A DNA stretch of 53,604 nt, taken from NCBI GenBank assembly GCA_018303185.1, contig JAGVYR010000002.1:1-53604 (forward strand), written 5' to 3'. Below, in pieces: positions 25,642 to 32,514 of the stretch; within the stretch, counting starts at the first letter, position 1, and every line of letters starts with the position of its first letter. Made by a program: the position numbers and the translations under genes. The notes under the pieces were generated by a model, which was not told the origin of the DNA, searched no databases, and saw nothing but the letters and a program-made list of their open reading frames with translations. Origin of the DNA: Candidatus Woesearchaeota archaeon. Lineage in GTDB: Archaea > Nanobdellota > Nanobdellia > Woesearchaeales > GW2011-AR4.

Positions 25642-26727
25642 CTGGTTGGACAAGACATCATCGTTGAAGCTCATAGAGCGTATGCCGTTGTAGATATTTT
25701 GAAGGAATCCGGTTAATAAATACCGCAGGTATGGGCATTCATACCGCGTTCTCGGAGGATACCTGATTTTTGCAGTTATGATACCTTTTTGCTCTGTGAC
25801 ATTGAGGAGACCGCATCCGGTGGCAGAGAATATTGCTCTCGAATAATCCACTTTTTTGGATACTGAATTCAAATCTGAAAAAAGCCCATCAGCAATAGAC
25901 TCAGCCTTTGATGTGATTTGCTTTTTACATAAATCAGAAAGCCCCCTTTTACGCAAATGCATAGCCGCTATGCCAAAAATACCTATTTCACCGGGAATTA
26001 AGGTAAAATTCTTCAATACAAACTTCCCGCTATGGCTCACATCTATAGCTTTAAAATATATTAATTTTTTTGTGGATATGGTTTTGAGCTGAAAGTTATA
26101 CTCAATTCGTGGAAAATTAAGACTTGATAATTCTTTTGTGAGTTCAAGTTCAGAAAGTTCTGGCCTAAAGGGACGATTTGTATATATGCAGGTTTCCAAG
26201 ATACTCTTTCCTTTTTCAACTTTGTATTTTGTTTTTACCTTAAGCCTTAAAAGCATAGAAAAGATACCATCAAGGATGCCTGCAAACAGGGCTTCATTGC
26301 CTGTTTTTCTTGAAACTACAGAGTCATAGCCCCAAGTCCTAAGAATACTCTTTTTTTCGTCATATTGGTAATTATCGCATGCTGAAGCACCCGCAGACTG
26401 CAAGGATTTTATGATAAAATCTAATATGTAAGGGAATTTATTAAGGGAAATTCCTTTTTTATCCCCAAATAACGCATACCTTATGCCGCTGTCGAATCCC
26501 ACCTCGTACCATAGATCAAGAGCTTTTTTCTTGCCAAGAACTTCAATCGTAGCCAGTTCCAAATCAACAATTATATCCTCAAAATAATACAAAACCCTTT
26601 TCCTGCTCCCCTTCCCTCCGTACTTTGAGGATGTCCTGCTCACTATTATCCCCGGCCTGTCTATTGTGACGACTTTCGGGAAAAAAAGCCTGCTGAAAAG
26701 GAAATCCCGGACTTTGTGAGATGACAT
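25615..26727 (-). CDS. Unrecognised 370-aa protein, possibly two V4R-like halves
   Basis: No family is identified with confidence. The chain has no signal or membrane segment. The segment about 90-170 (GFDSGIRYALFG to GILDGIFSMLLRLKVKT, then ILETCIYTNRPF) has the layout of V4R-type ligand-binding domains, and the part after 280 (GCGLLNVTEQKGI, RTRYECPYLRYLLTGF) may be a second copy. The gene is AT-rich, like its convergent neighbour. It is 12 bp after the symporter gene and the last of a four-gene minus operon with a KaiC ATPase, so a sensory role is possible. Confidence 0.55.
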   Translation of the reverse strand: MSSHKVRDFLFSRLFFPKVVTIDRPGIIVSRTSSKYGGKGSRKRVLYYFEDIIVDLELATIEVLGKKKALDLWYEVGFDSGIRYALFGDKKGISLNKFPYILDFIIKSLQSAGASACDNYQYDEKKSILRTWGYDSVVSRKTGNEALFAGILDGIFSMLLRLKVKTKYKVEKGKSILETCIYTNRPFRPELSELELTKELSSLNFPRIEYNFQLKTISTKKLIYFKAIDVSHSGKFVLKNFTLIPGEIGIFGIAAMHLRKRGLSDLCKKQITSKAESIADGLFSDLNSVSKKVDYSRAIFSATGCGLLNVTEQKGIITAKIRYPPRTRYECPYLRYLLTGFLQNIYNGIRSMSFNDDVLSNQLILKFKKL

Positions 26728-26739
26728 GCCGCTTAATAA

Positions 26740-28074
26740 TCAAATCGGCTGTTTAAAAATCTTCTGCCCCAAAAACAGCGCAATGAGGGACACGAAAAAG
26801 GAGACAAGCGAAAGCTCTTCCTTCAGCCCCGTCATGAAGTATACAATAAGCACGGACAGCGGGGTTGCCAGCAGTGAAAAAAACACGGAATTGCTCTTCA
26901 GGGGGCGGAACTGCATCCAGATTATTATAGGGGCAAGTGCGAGCATACACGCAGTGAAGAGGAATGCAAAGGCAATGACACTCTTCACAAGAAGGGAAAT
27001 CAGCACGCCAAGGGAGCATACAATGAAGATTGCAGCCTTGGTGCTCCTGACAGCGTCAAAAGCCCTGCCGAGCCTCGGAAGCAGGTCATTGGAAACGGAC
27101 ATTGCCGCGACAAACACAAGCGTATCCAGGGTGGACATTATGGCTGAAAAAAGAAGCACGAGCGCAAGCCCGGCAAGGAACGGAGAAAGCAATCCGGAAA
27201 AACTTGCGACAAGCGCATTCTCAGGAGTTATTGACGGGTAGAGGCTCCTTGCCATAATTCCAAGAAGCGAGCCAAGAAAGCCGAGGGCAAGCATAAAAAC
27301 AGCCGCAAGCAGGAATCCTTTTCTCATCACCCTGACGGATTTAGCGGCATAGGCACGCTGCCACACATCAGCCGCTATTATGACGAAAAACGCGCCGAAA
27401 ATCATGAAAGACAGGGCCTTGACAGCGCCTATTGAGAATAATTCAGGGCCGGCAGGAAAAAGAGGGACATTTCCCGCAAGGGAGAAAACTATGGCTGCCA
27501 TAAGGACAGCAATTGAAATGAACTGAAATACATCAGTCTTCACAACCGCCTTAAACCCGCCGAGAAGCATGTAGGACATTATGGCTGCGCCGACCAAAAG
27601 GACAGAAATCCCGTAGCTCCAGCCTGAAATCCCGCTAAGAATCAGGCCGCTCGCAATGAACTGCACAGCAATAAAAGCAAGGAAAAACAGGAACACAAAG
27701 GCGCTCAGCAGAAGCCCTGTCTTCCTGTCGTACCTGTCATAAAAATAATCCGCAAGCGTATAAAACTTTTTTTCATCAGCCGCTTCCTTTATCTTCTTTC
27801 CGAACATGGCAAAAAATACCAGCCCCAAGGCCTGCCCTGCCGTGAGCCAGATTGCGGAAAGGCCGAATGTATACGCTATTCCGACGAATAAAACCAGAAA
27901 GCCCCCGCCTATGAAGCCCGCGCAGATTGTTGAAGCAAGCGAAAAATGCCCGAGGCTCCTGTCCCCGATAAGAAACCCTTCCCTGCTCTCGCGCCTTGAG
28001 GAGAGATAGCCGATGATAAAAACTATGATAAAGTATAATGCAACAATGTACACGCTTATAGCTGCCAGTACCAT
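26740..28074 (-). CDS. Sodium/solute symporter (SSS) family transporter
   Basis: 444 residues with about twelve hydrophobic helices. The N-terminal stretch SRRESREGFLIGDRSLGHFSLASTICAGFIGGG and later LLGGFKAVVKTDVFQ are typical of sodium/solute symporters. The substrate cannot be told; similar domains in bacteria are also used as sensors fused to kinases. It lies 9 bp after the KaiC ATPase gene and 12 bp before an unknown gene, so transport and KaiC signalling seem to be linked here. Confidence 0.88.
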   Translation of the reverse strand: MVLAAISVYIVALYFIIVFIIGYLSSRRESREGFLIGDRSLGHFSLASTICAGFIGGGFLVLFVGIAYTFGLSAIWLTAGQALGLVFFAMFGKKIKEAADEKKFYTLADYFYDRYDRKTGLLLSAFVFLFFLAFIAVQFIASGLILSGISGWSYGISVLLVGAAIMSYMLLGGFKAVVKTDVFQFISIAVLMAAIVFSLAGNVPLFPAGPELFSIGAVKALSFMIFGAFFVIIAADVWQRAYAAKSVRVMRKGFLLAAVFMLALGFLGSLLGIMARSLYPSITPENALVASFSGLLSPFLAGLALVLLFSAIMSTLDTLVFVAAMSVSNDLLPRLGRAFDAVRSTKAAIFIVCSLGVLISLLVKSVIAFAFLFTACMLALAPIIIWMQFRPLKSNSVFFSLLATPLSVLIVYFMTGLKEELSLVSFFVSLIALFLGQKIFKQPI

Positions 28075-28083
28075 TCCGCCATT

Positions 28084-28782
28084 TTACTCCTTCTCTTCAA
28101 AAACCTTTATGCCTTTTCCCGTAATCTCATAGGCTTTGCTTTCCTTGTGCTGGCTTGTCCACCTCATCTTCGGGATGAAGATGCGCCTTTCTATGGTGCC
28201 AAGCTCCAGAAAATCAAGGCTTATGGTGCCGTCAACAAGATAGGGTATATTGTAGTAAAAGCCGTGCCTGCTGTCACGGCTCATCTCAAGTATGAGGATG
28301 GATGTGAGCCCTTTTCTCCTCAGCATGGAGAATGCCTGGTTTATCATCCTCCTTATGTTCACTTCGGACGGTATGGACAAAGCCTCAGGATGCGAGACTG
28401 CAGTGAAGAAGACATTAAAGCTGTCCACCACAAGGCGGTGTATGCTGCTGTCCTCCCTTATCTTCTGCAGAAGGTCGGAATAAATCTTTTCATACTCGGG
28501 ATATGTGAAGCATTTTACCACAATCTTCTCCTGCTTCACGAATTTCATGAATTCATCGGCAAAGGAAAACTGCGAAATCATAGTGTCAATATTCTCGCGC
28601 GGCTCCTCAAGGTTTATGTAGACGCATTTCTGGCCCTTTCTCGCGCCTTCAAGCAGGAAATGAAGCGCAAAGATTGACTTGCCGACTCCGGGGGGCCCCG
28701 AAAGCCCGATTATGCTGCTCTTGGGCAGGCCGCCCTGAACCATGGAATCCACTCCCCTAATCCCCGTCTTTTCCCTTTCCAT
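28084..28782 (-). CDS. KaiC-like RecA-fold ATPase (single domain)
   Basis: 232 residues. TGIRGVDSMVQGGLPKSS is the KaiC start motif, SGPPGVGKS the Walker A loop, INLEEPREN the catalytic Glu region and RLVVDSFNVFF the Walker B strand. The C-terminal part ends in YEITGKGIKVF. It should bind and hydrolyse ATP and act as a switch. It lies between a small conserved protein (12 bp upstream) and a symporter (9 bp downstream). Targets are unknown. Confidence 0.92.
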   Translation of the reverse strand: MEREKTGIRGVDSMVQGGLPKSSIIGLSGPPGVGKSIFALHFLLEGARKGQKCVYINLEEPRENIDTMISQFSFADEFMKFVKQEKIVVKCFTYPEYEKIYSDLLQKIREDSSIHRLVVDSFNVFFTAVSHPEALSIPSEVNIRRMINQAFSMLRRKGLTSILILEMSRDSRHGFYYNIPYLVDGTISLDFLELGTIERRIFIPKMRWTSQHKESKAYEITGKGIKVFEEKE

Positions 28783-28794
28783 GCTGCATCCTTA

Positions 28795-29097
28795 TCATAT
28801 TCTGATCTTGTCAACCACATACACGAATATTATCTTCGTGTTTGTCTCAAGCTTCTGGCATTTCACCTTTTCGTTAAACTTAAGATTGTTGCGCAGCTGC
28901 TTCGGCACAAGGAAATATTTCGTGGCTTCATTTTTGCCCCTTTGGGAGAGGTTTGTCCTTATGTCTGCAGAATCTTCTGAGAATATGTGCACATTCTTTA
29001 TATGCCCTTTCAGCAGAAGCGACTCTTCATAGTCCATTTCAACTTCAACAATTATCTTGTTGTCTTTCACTGATCTTGTGCCGATTATGGTGCCCAT
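28795..29097 (-). CDS. Small conserved protein, paralogue of 29262-29579
   Basis: 100 residues, probably mostly beta. It aligns with the divergently transcribed neighbour: LKGHIKNVHIFSEDSADI versus LKNSFRNVHLFAAGLCRD, KYFLVPKQLRN versus VHFSVPRHLKA, and ETNTKIIFVYVVDK versus ETRSKIFYIYVVDK. Family unknown. It is the first gene of the KaiC/symporter operon, so it may be a partner of that ATPase. Confidence 0.75.
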   Translation of the reverse strand: MGTIIGTRSVKDNKIIVEVEMDYEESLLLKGHIKNVHIFSEDSADIRTNLSQRGKNEATKYFLVPKQLRNNLKFNEKVKCQKLETNTKIIFVYVVDKIRI

Positions 29098-29180
29098 GCA
29101 TTAGCCCTGCGCTTACACGTATTAAAATCTTTAATACCACTAGTAAGTTATCATGACAATTTATTAATCCGTATAAAAGC

Positions 29181-29221
29181 TTTATCCTGATTATGGGATA
29201 AATTTATTGAATAAGTTATCC
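29181..29221. promoter_or_regulatory. Inverted GGATAAA/GTTATCC boxes in divergent promoter
   Basis: GGATAAA at 29196-29202 and GTTATCC at 29215-29221 form an inverted pair across 12 bases, the same geometry as the other sites. A further TTTATCC lies at 29181 and a related half-site AAAGTTATC near 29242. All are in the 164-bp gap between the two head-to-head paralogues. Confidence 0.5.
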
Positions 29222-29261
29222 ATAAACTTCAATTTTTAGTAAAAGTTATCATCAGTACAAT

Positions 29262-29579
29262 ATGGCAACTGTGCTTAATTCCAGGCTGCTGGCCAACGGC
29301 AATATAGTGTATCGGCTGGAGGCAGGCAATGGGGAGATTGCAGTGCTCAAAAACTCGTTCAGGAACGTGCACCTTTTTGCCGCGGGCCTGTGCAGAGATG
29401 AGGCGGAAGTTATAAGGAGGGGCAATGAAGGAGTCACAGTGCATTTTTCGGTCCCGCGCCACCTAAAGGCAAAAAACCCAAAGTCATTTGACAGGATCTC
29501 ATACCAGAGCATGGAAACAAGGTCCAAAATATTCTATATATATGTAGTGGACAAGGAAAATGAACTGATTGCCCTGTAG
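29262..29579 (+). CDS. Small conserved protein, divergent paralogue of 28795-29097
   Basis: 105 residues. It shares the NVHLFA, VHFSVPRHLK and METRSKIFYIYVVDK blocks with its head-to-head neighbour but is more diverged at both ends and ends in NELIAL. ATG 29262 follows the GGATAAA control region with no strong ribosome site. It appears to be transcribed alone, before a structured intergenic element. Function unknown. Confidence 0.75.
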   Translation: MATVLNSRLLANGNIVYRLEAGNGEIAVLKNSFRNVHLFAAGLCRDEAEVIRRGNEGVTVHFSVPRHLKAKNPKSFDRISYQSMETRSKIFYIYVVDKENELIAL

Positions 29580-29913
29580 ACAGCCATATCCTAACCTAAA
29601 CAAAAACATCTGGCTTGCATTAATCCTGCTTGCCGACCGGACAAAAGGCTGCGTTCAAAATCTCGCTTCACCTGAACGCGAGCCTGCCCGAGCTTGCTGC
29701 AAAGGCGAGCGTTCTCGCAGGCAAATCTCGGGTTAGCGGCTTTCGCGCAGGTAATGTTTTATGGAAGGTATCGGTCATGCCCCGTATGGGGCAACCCCCT
29801 GACCTCTTTAGCTGGAATAATAGAATGCGCTCACCTTATGCCGCTAACCTACATTTTGAACGCAGCCGAAAATTATAAAAAATTATAAATAGAAGGGGCA
29901 AGTAATCTGATGA
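29580..29913. other. 334-bp intergenic region dominated by a structured element
   Basis: The region holds the structured element annotated at 29647-29867. The ORFs listed across it (29630-29878, 29694-29888) follow the palindromic arms and show no protein features. The last 45 bases are AT-rich with an AGAAGGGGC ribosome-site-like stretch before the next gene. Confidence 0.6.
29647..29867. ncRNA. Candidate structured RNA or MITE-like element with nested perfect stems
   Basis: The ends are a perfect 15-bp inverted repeat, GGCTGCGTTCAAAAT at 29647 and its complement at 29853-29867. Inside is a second perfect 10-bp stem, GGTTAGCGGC at 29731 with GCCGCTAACC at 29840. Smaller helices lie at CTCGC/GCGAG (29662/29678), CCTGC/GCAGG (29683/29717), GGTCA/TGACC (29773/29800) and TGCCCC/GGGGCA (29778/29788). 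The nested layout fits a folded RNA of about 220 nt or a palindromic mobile element. I could not match it to RNase P, SRP or a known riboswitch. Confidence 0.5.
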
Positions 29914-30159
29914 ATGAGCGCCAAAAGCGAGATTATTGAAATTCTTGCCCCTATTTTCGGAAAATCCATACAGGATACAATAGAGGCATTCTATGATGAA
30001 GGGCATCCGCAGGAGCTTTACAACATGGCGCACCACATGCTTTCTGAGATTATGGGCCCGAAAAACGCGGAAACAATACTATCTAGGCGGCCGAGCCTGA
30101 AAAAACCGGAATCGGGATATGAGGAGGATGGAAAAAATGTCAATACTCATTTATTATGA
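29914..30159 (+). CDS. Small helical protein, paralogue of 14163-14399
   Basis: 81 residues. Its first 55 residues align with the product of 14163 (IFGKSIQDTIEAFYDEGHPQELYNMAHHML); the tail after that is unrelated and polar. ATG 29914 directly follows a TGA in the same frame; an ATG at 29909 is in another frame. It overlaps the next membrane-protein gene. This is the first gene of the second copy of the helical / membrane / KaiC-like cassette. No known family. Confidence 0.7.
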   Translation: MSAKSEIIEILAPIFGKSIQDTIEAFYDEGHPQELYNMAHHMLSEIMGPKNAETILSRRPSLKKPESGYEEDGKNVNTHLL

Positions 30160-30484
30160 AGCGCCTTTATTCGCTTTTGTCCTGCTGGCGGCATACACAA
30201 TTTACCAGCTTATTTTAGCAAGAAAGCTCCTGAAGGGCGGCAGCCTCAGCGAGCCGTACAAATGGTTTATACTTGCTGCAATATCCATTATGCTCTGGTC
30301 AATAGACCATATCTATCACGACCTTAAGCCACTGTCCGAGAGTATGCAGCTCTTTTTCCATTACGGGATAAGCCACGGGCTGCTGCTGATCTCGATGCTA
30401 TGCCTCACGATAGCAGCCTTCAGGACAAAGAAAGTTTATGCATCTGTGCTGGCAGTGAATCCCAAGCCGGGGAAAAGAGGATAG
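30137..30484 (+). CDS. Small polytopic membrane protein of the second cassette
   Basis: About 115 residues from ATG 30137, which lies nine bases after GGAGG; the paralogous cassette at 14416 has the same GGAGGAGGAT leader. Earlier in-frame ATGs at 30119 and 30128 lie in or before the ribosome site. Hydrophobic helices at about 8-28, 43-60 and 78-98 give three or four passes, with HH/HD-rich loops (SIDHIYHDLKPLSE). Size and topology match the protein at 14416. Function unknown. Confidence 0.7.
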   Translation: MSILIYYEAPLFAFVLLAAYTIYQLILARKLLKGGSLSEPYKWFILAAISIMLWSIDHIYHDLKPLSESMQLFFHYGISHGLLLISMLCLTIAAFRTKKVYASVLAVNPKPGKRG

Positions 30485-30523
30485 GCTCAAGCCACGCCGA
30501 TACCTGCACAGCCTATCTACAGC

Positions 30524-31057
30524 CTATTTGCCGGCATCAATCGCCTTGTCAACGAACATATGCAGGTCTTTTATGAGCTCAGACTCAAGGTCGTCCCTAA
30601 GCGCGATGAATATAGCCCTTCCGTTCCTGATCTTTATCTTTGTTATCACGTTGTGCACGAACTGTATCAAAGTGTGGCCTTTCTCGTACACAAGGAGGGC
30701 AGAAAGCGCATCAAACAGAATGCCGCTGCAGTGCTGCTCGTTCAGCGCCTTTGAAAGCGCCATGCTTATCTCTGTCAGCGCATTTGGGGATGAGACAAAG
30801 ATGCAGTCCTTTGCCGGGGGAGGCTCCTGAACGTTCCTCGTGATGGTGTCTATAAAGAAAAACTTTCCCGCATCAATGCCGTTCTTCTTCATGTTTTCCA
30901 GCACGAAACTGTACGGCTCGTTGAAGCACACGTAGCATACCTTGTCCATGCTTGCAGCGGCCGCTTTCACCACTTCAATAAGCTCTGCATGGTATTTTTC
31001 CTTTGATGTAACAATCAGCACAAGATTGCTGCCCTTTATCTCTGCCTGCAAATCCAT
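30524..31057 (-). CDS. KaiC-like RecA-fold protein lacking Walker A
   Basis: 177 residues from ATG 31057 (MDLQAEIKG); the track adds 44 residues that read into the previous gene. It aligns throughout with the product of 15594 (VCYVCFNEPY, KFFFIDTITRN, DCIFVSSPNAL, FDALSALLVYEKGHT) and has no P-loop at the N terminus. It is probably a non-hydrolysing regulatory partner. It is the last gene of the receptor operon, four bases after a single-pass membrane protein, and convergent with the second cassette. Confidence 0.75.
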   Translation of the reverse strand: MDLQAEIKGSNLVLIVTSKEKYHAELIEVVKAAAASMDKVCYVCFNEPYSFVLENMKKNGIDAGKFFFIDTITRNVQEPPPAKDCIFVSSPNALTEISMALSKALNEQHCSGILFDALSALLVYEKGHTLIQFVHNVITKIKIRNGRAIFIALRDDLESELIKDLHMFVDKAIDAGK

Positions 31058-31061
31058 CTTT

Positions 31062-32495
31062 TCACACCTTCGTTTCTTCTGCGTTGTTTTTTCCTGAATC
31101 TTTCCCTGTTCTCTTCCCCAGCAATGACTCAAGCACAGGCAGCTCCTCCTTAATCCTGAGGAGGCGCTCCTGATACTGGTCCACAGCAAGGTTATAGGAC
31201 TCCCTGCTTATGCTCTTTCTTGCAAAGTAATCTGCCTGTGACTTCTTTATCATCTCAATCATTGCCTTCTCCTCTTTTCTCAGCGAGGATATCTTCATGC
31301 GCAGCAGCCTTGCGGACAGAATCCTGTAAATGAATATCCCGGAAACTCCGGCAGCAATGGCAGCCAGCGCAGCGGCCCACCAGTATTTTTTCAGGAATTC
31401 AAGCAGGCTGAATTTAATCCGGCTTTTGCTGACAACGCCGAAAAGAAGGGAGGACGCCTTCACTTCCTGGGCACCCATGGCAGCGCTGCGAGCAAGGCTT
31501 TCGGCCTGCCCGTAATCCTCCAGCAGGAATTTTTCATCAGCCTGAGCGAGCAGCTTTTCCGGCCCGGACGCATCCAGATTCGTGGCATGCAGCTCTCCTA
31601 TCAGTGCTTCTGCGTTTTTCCTTTCCTCCTGGAATGAACCCATAAAACCTCTAAGGTTTGCAGACTCATCAGCGGCCTTTTCCGCGTTCGCATATTGCCC
31701 AAGCTCTATCGAAAGAAACGCCTCATTGTAAAGGTCATTAAACCTCGCATGGGTTATGTTCATGCTTTCCGCATAGCGCACCGATTCCCTGATTGAAACA
31801 AGGCCGTGAACCGAGGAATTCAGGGCAAGGATCCTGCTTTTAAGCACGGAAGTTCCTGTGAAATCTCCGGCTGAGAGTTTTTTGCGGATTTCTTCAGAGG
31901 CAGAGTTGACAGCCGACAATTCAATGCCCTGCCCTGAAGCAAGATTCTGCAGGCTGTCTGCTGCCGGAATGAGAGATTCAAGCTGTTTCCCAAGAAGCGA
32001 GCTTATGCCGGCAAGGCTTTTTTCAATTGAAGGAGAAGAGGCTTCATAGTTCCCTATCTCAAAATCGGCAGTCCCTTGATTAAGAAGCTCTTCAATGCCG
32101 CTTACATTCAGGGAAAGCTTTTTTCCATCTTCAAGAAGCTCGCGAGAATTGCTGATTTTTTTTCTGAGAGACACTGCATCATCCCTCAGCGCCATTATGC
32201 TGCCGCCTGTCTCAATTACGCTGCCATAATCGCCGTTTTCCAGGAAAATATTGGCATCATTGAGCATGTCCCGGGCATAGTCTGTGTTGAGGCCCAGGCC
32301 CTGCATGTAGTTGACTGCGTTTTGCGAATTTTTAATGGACTCTTTCGCCTGAGCCAATGTGTATACAGACGACTGGTTCTGGGCAGATGCAGGGATTATG
32401 GCATAGCCTATCGCAAACAAAAGCACTGAAATCACTGCAGCTTTCTGCAGCAGTCCGGTTCCTTTCATTTTTGCCCTGCCCATCTTTCTTTTCAT
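31062..32495 (-). CDS. Single-pass receptor-like protein with extracellular helical repeats
   Basis: 477 residues. A signal peptide (about 15-39, ending PASAQ) is followed by an extracellular region of helical repeats with the pattern LxxGDYxxAxxxxxxAxxL (for example FLENGDYGSVIE, FLLEDYGQAESL), a membrane helix at about 368-388 and a cytoplasmic coiled coil. The cytoplasmic part contains SQADYFARKSISRESY, a motif found twice in the upstream 1642-residue protein. The layout is that of a transmembrane receptor or tether. It lies between that protein (19 bp) and a KaiC-like gene (4 bp). Confidence 0.75.
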   Translation of the reverse strand: MKRKMGRAKMKGTGLLQKAAVISVLLFAIGYAIIPASAQNQSSVYTLAQAKESIKNSQNAVNYMQGLGLNTDYARDMLNDANIFLENGDYGSVIETGGSIMALRDDAVSLRKKISNSRELLEDGKKLSLNVSGIEELLNQGTADFEIGNYEASSPSIEKSLAGISSLLGKQLESLIPAADSLQNLASGQGIELSAVNSASEEIRKKLSAGDFTGTSVLKSRILALNSSVHGLVSIRESVRYAESMNITHARFNDLYNEAFLSIELGQYANAEKAADESANLRGFMGSFQEERKNAEALIGELHATNLDASGPEKLLAQADEKFLLEDYGQAESLARSAAMGAQEVKASSLLFGVVSKSRIKFSLLEFLKKYWWAAALAAIAAGVSGIFIYRILSARLLRMKISSLRKEEKAMIEMIKKSQADYFARKSISRESYNLAVDQYQERLLRIKEELPVLESLLGKRTGKDSGKNNAEETKV

Positions 32496-32514
32496 CTTTC
32501 TTTTTTTGCCGCCA

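Noticed and set aside
29647-29867. RNase P or SRP RNA
   Set aside because: I could not find the conserved GAGGAAAGUC/ACAGAA blocks of RNase P or the GGAA/AGCAG loop region of SRP RNA.
29630-29878. 82-aa ORF over the structured element
   Set aside because: Its codons follow the palindromic arms; no ribosome site or recognisable protein pattern.
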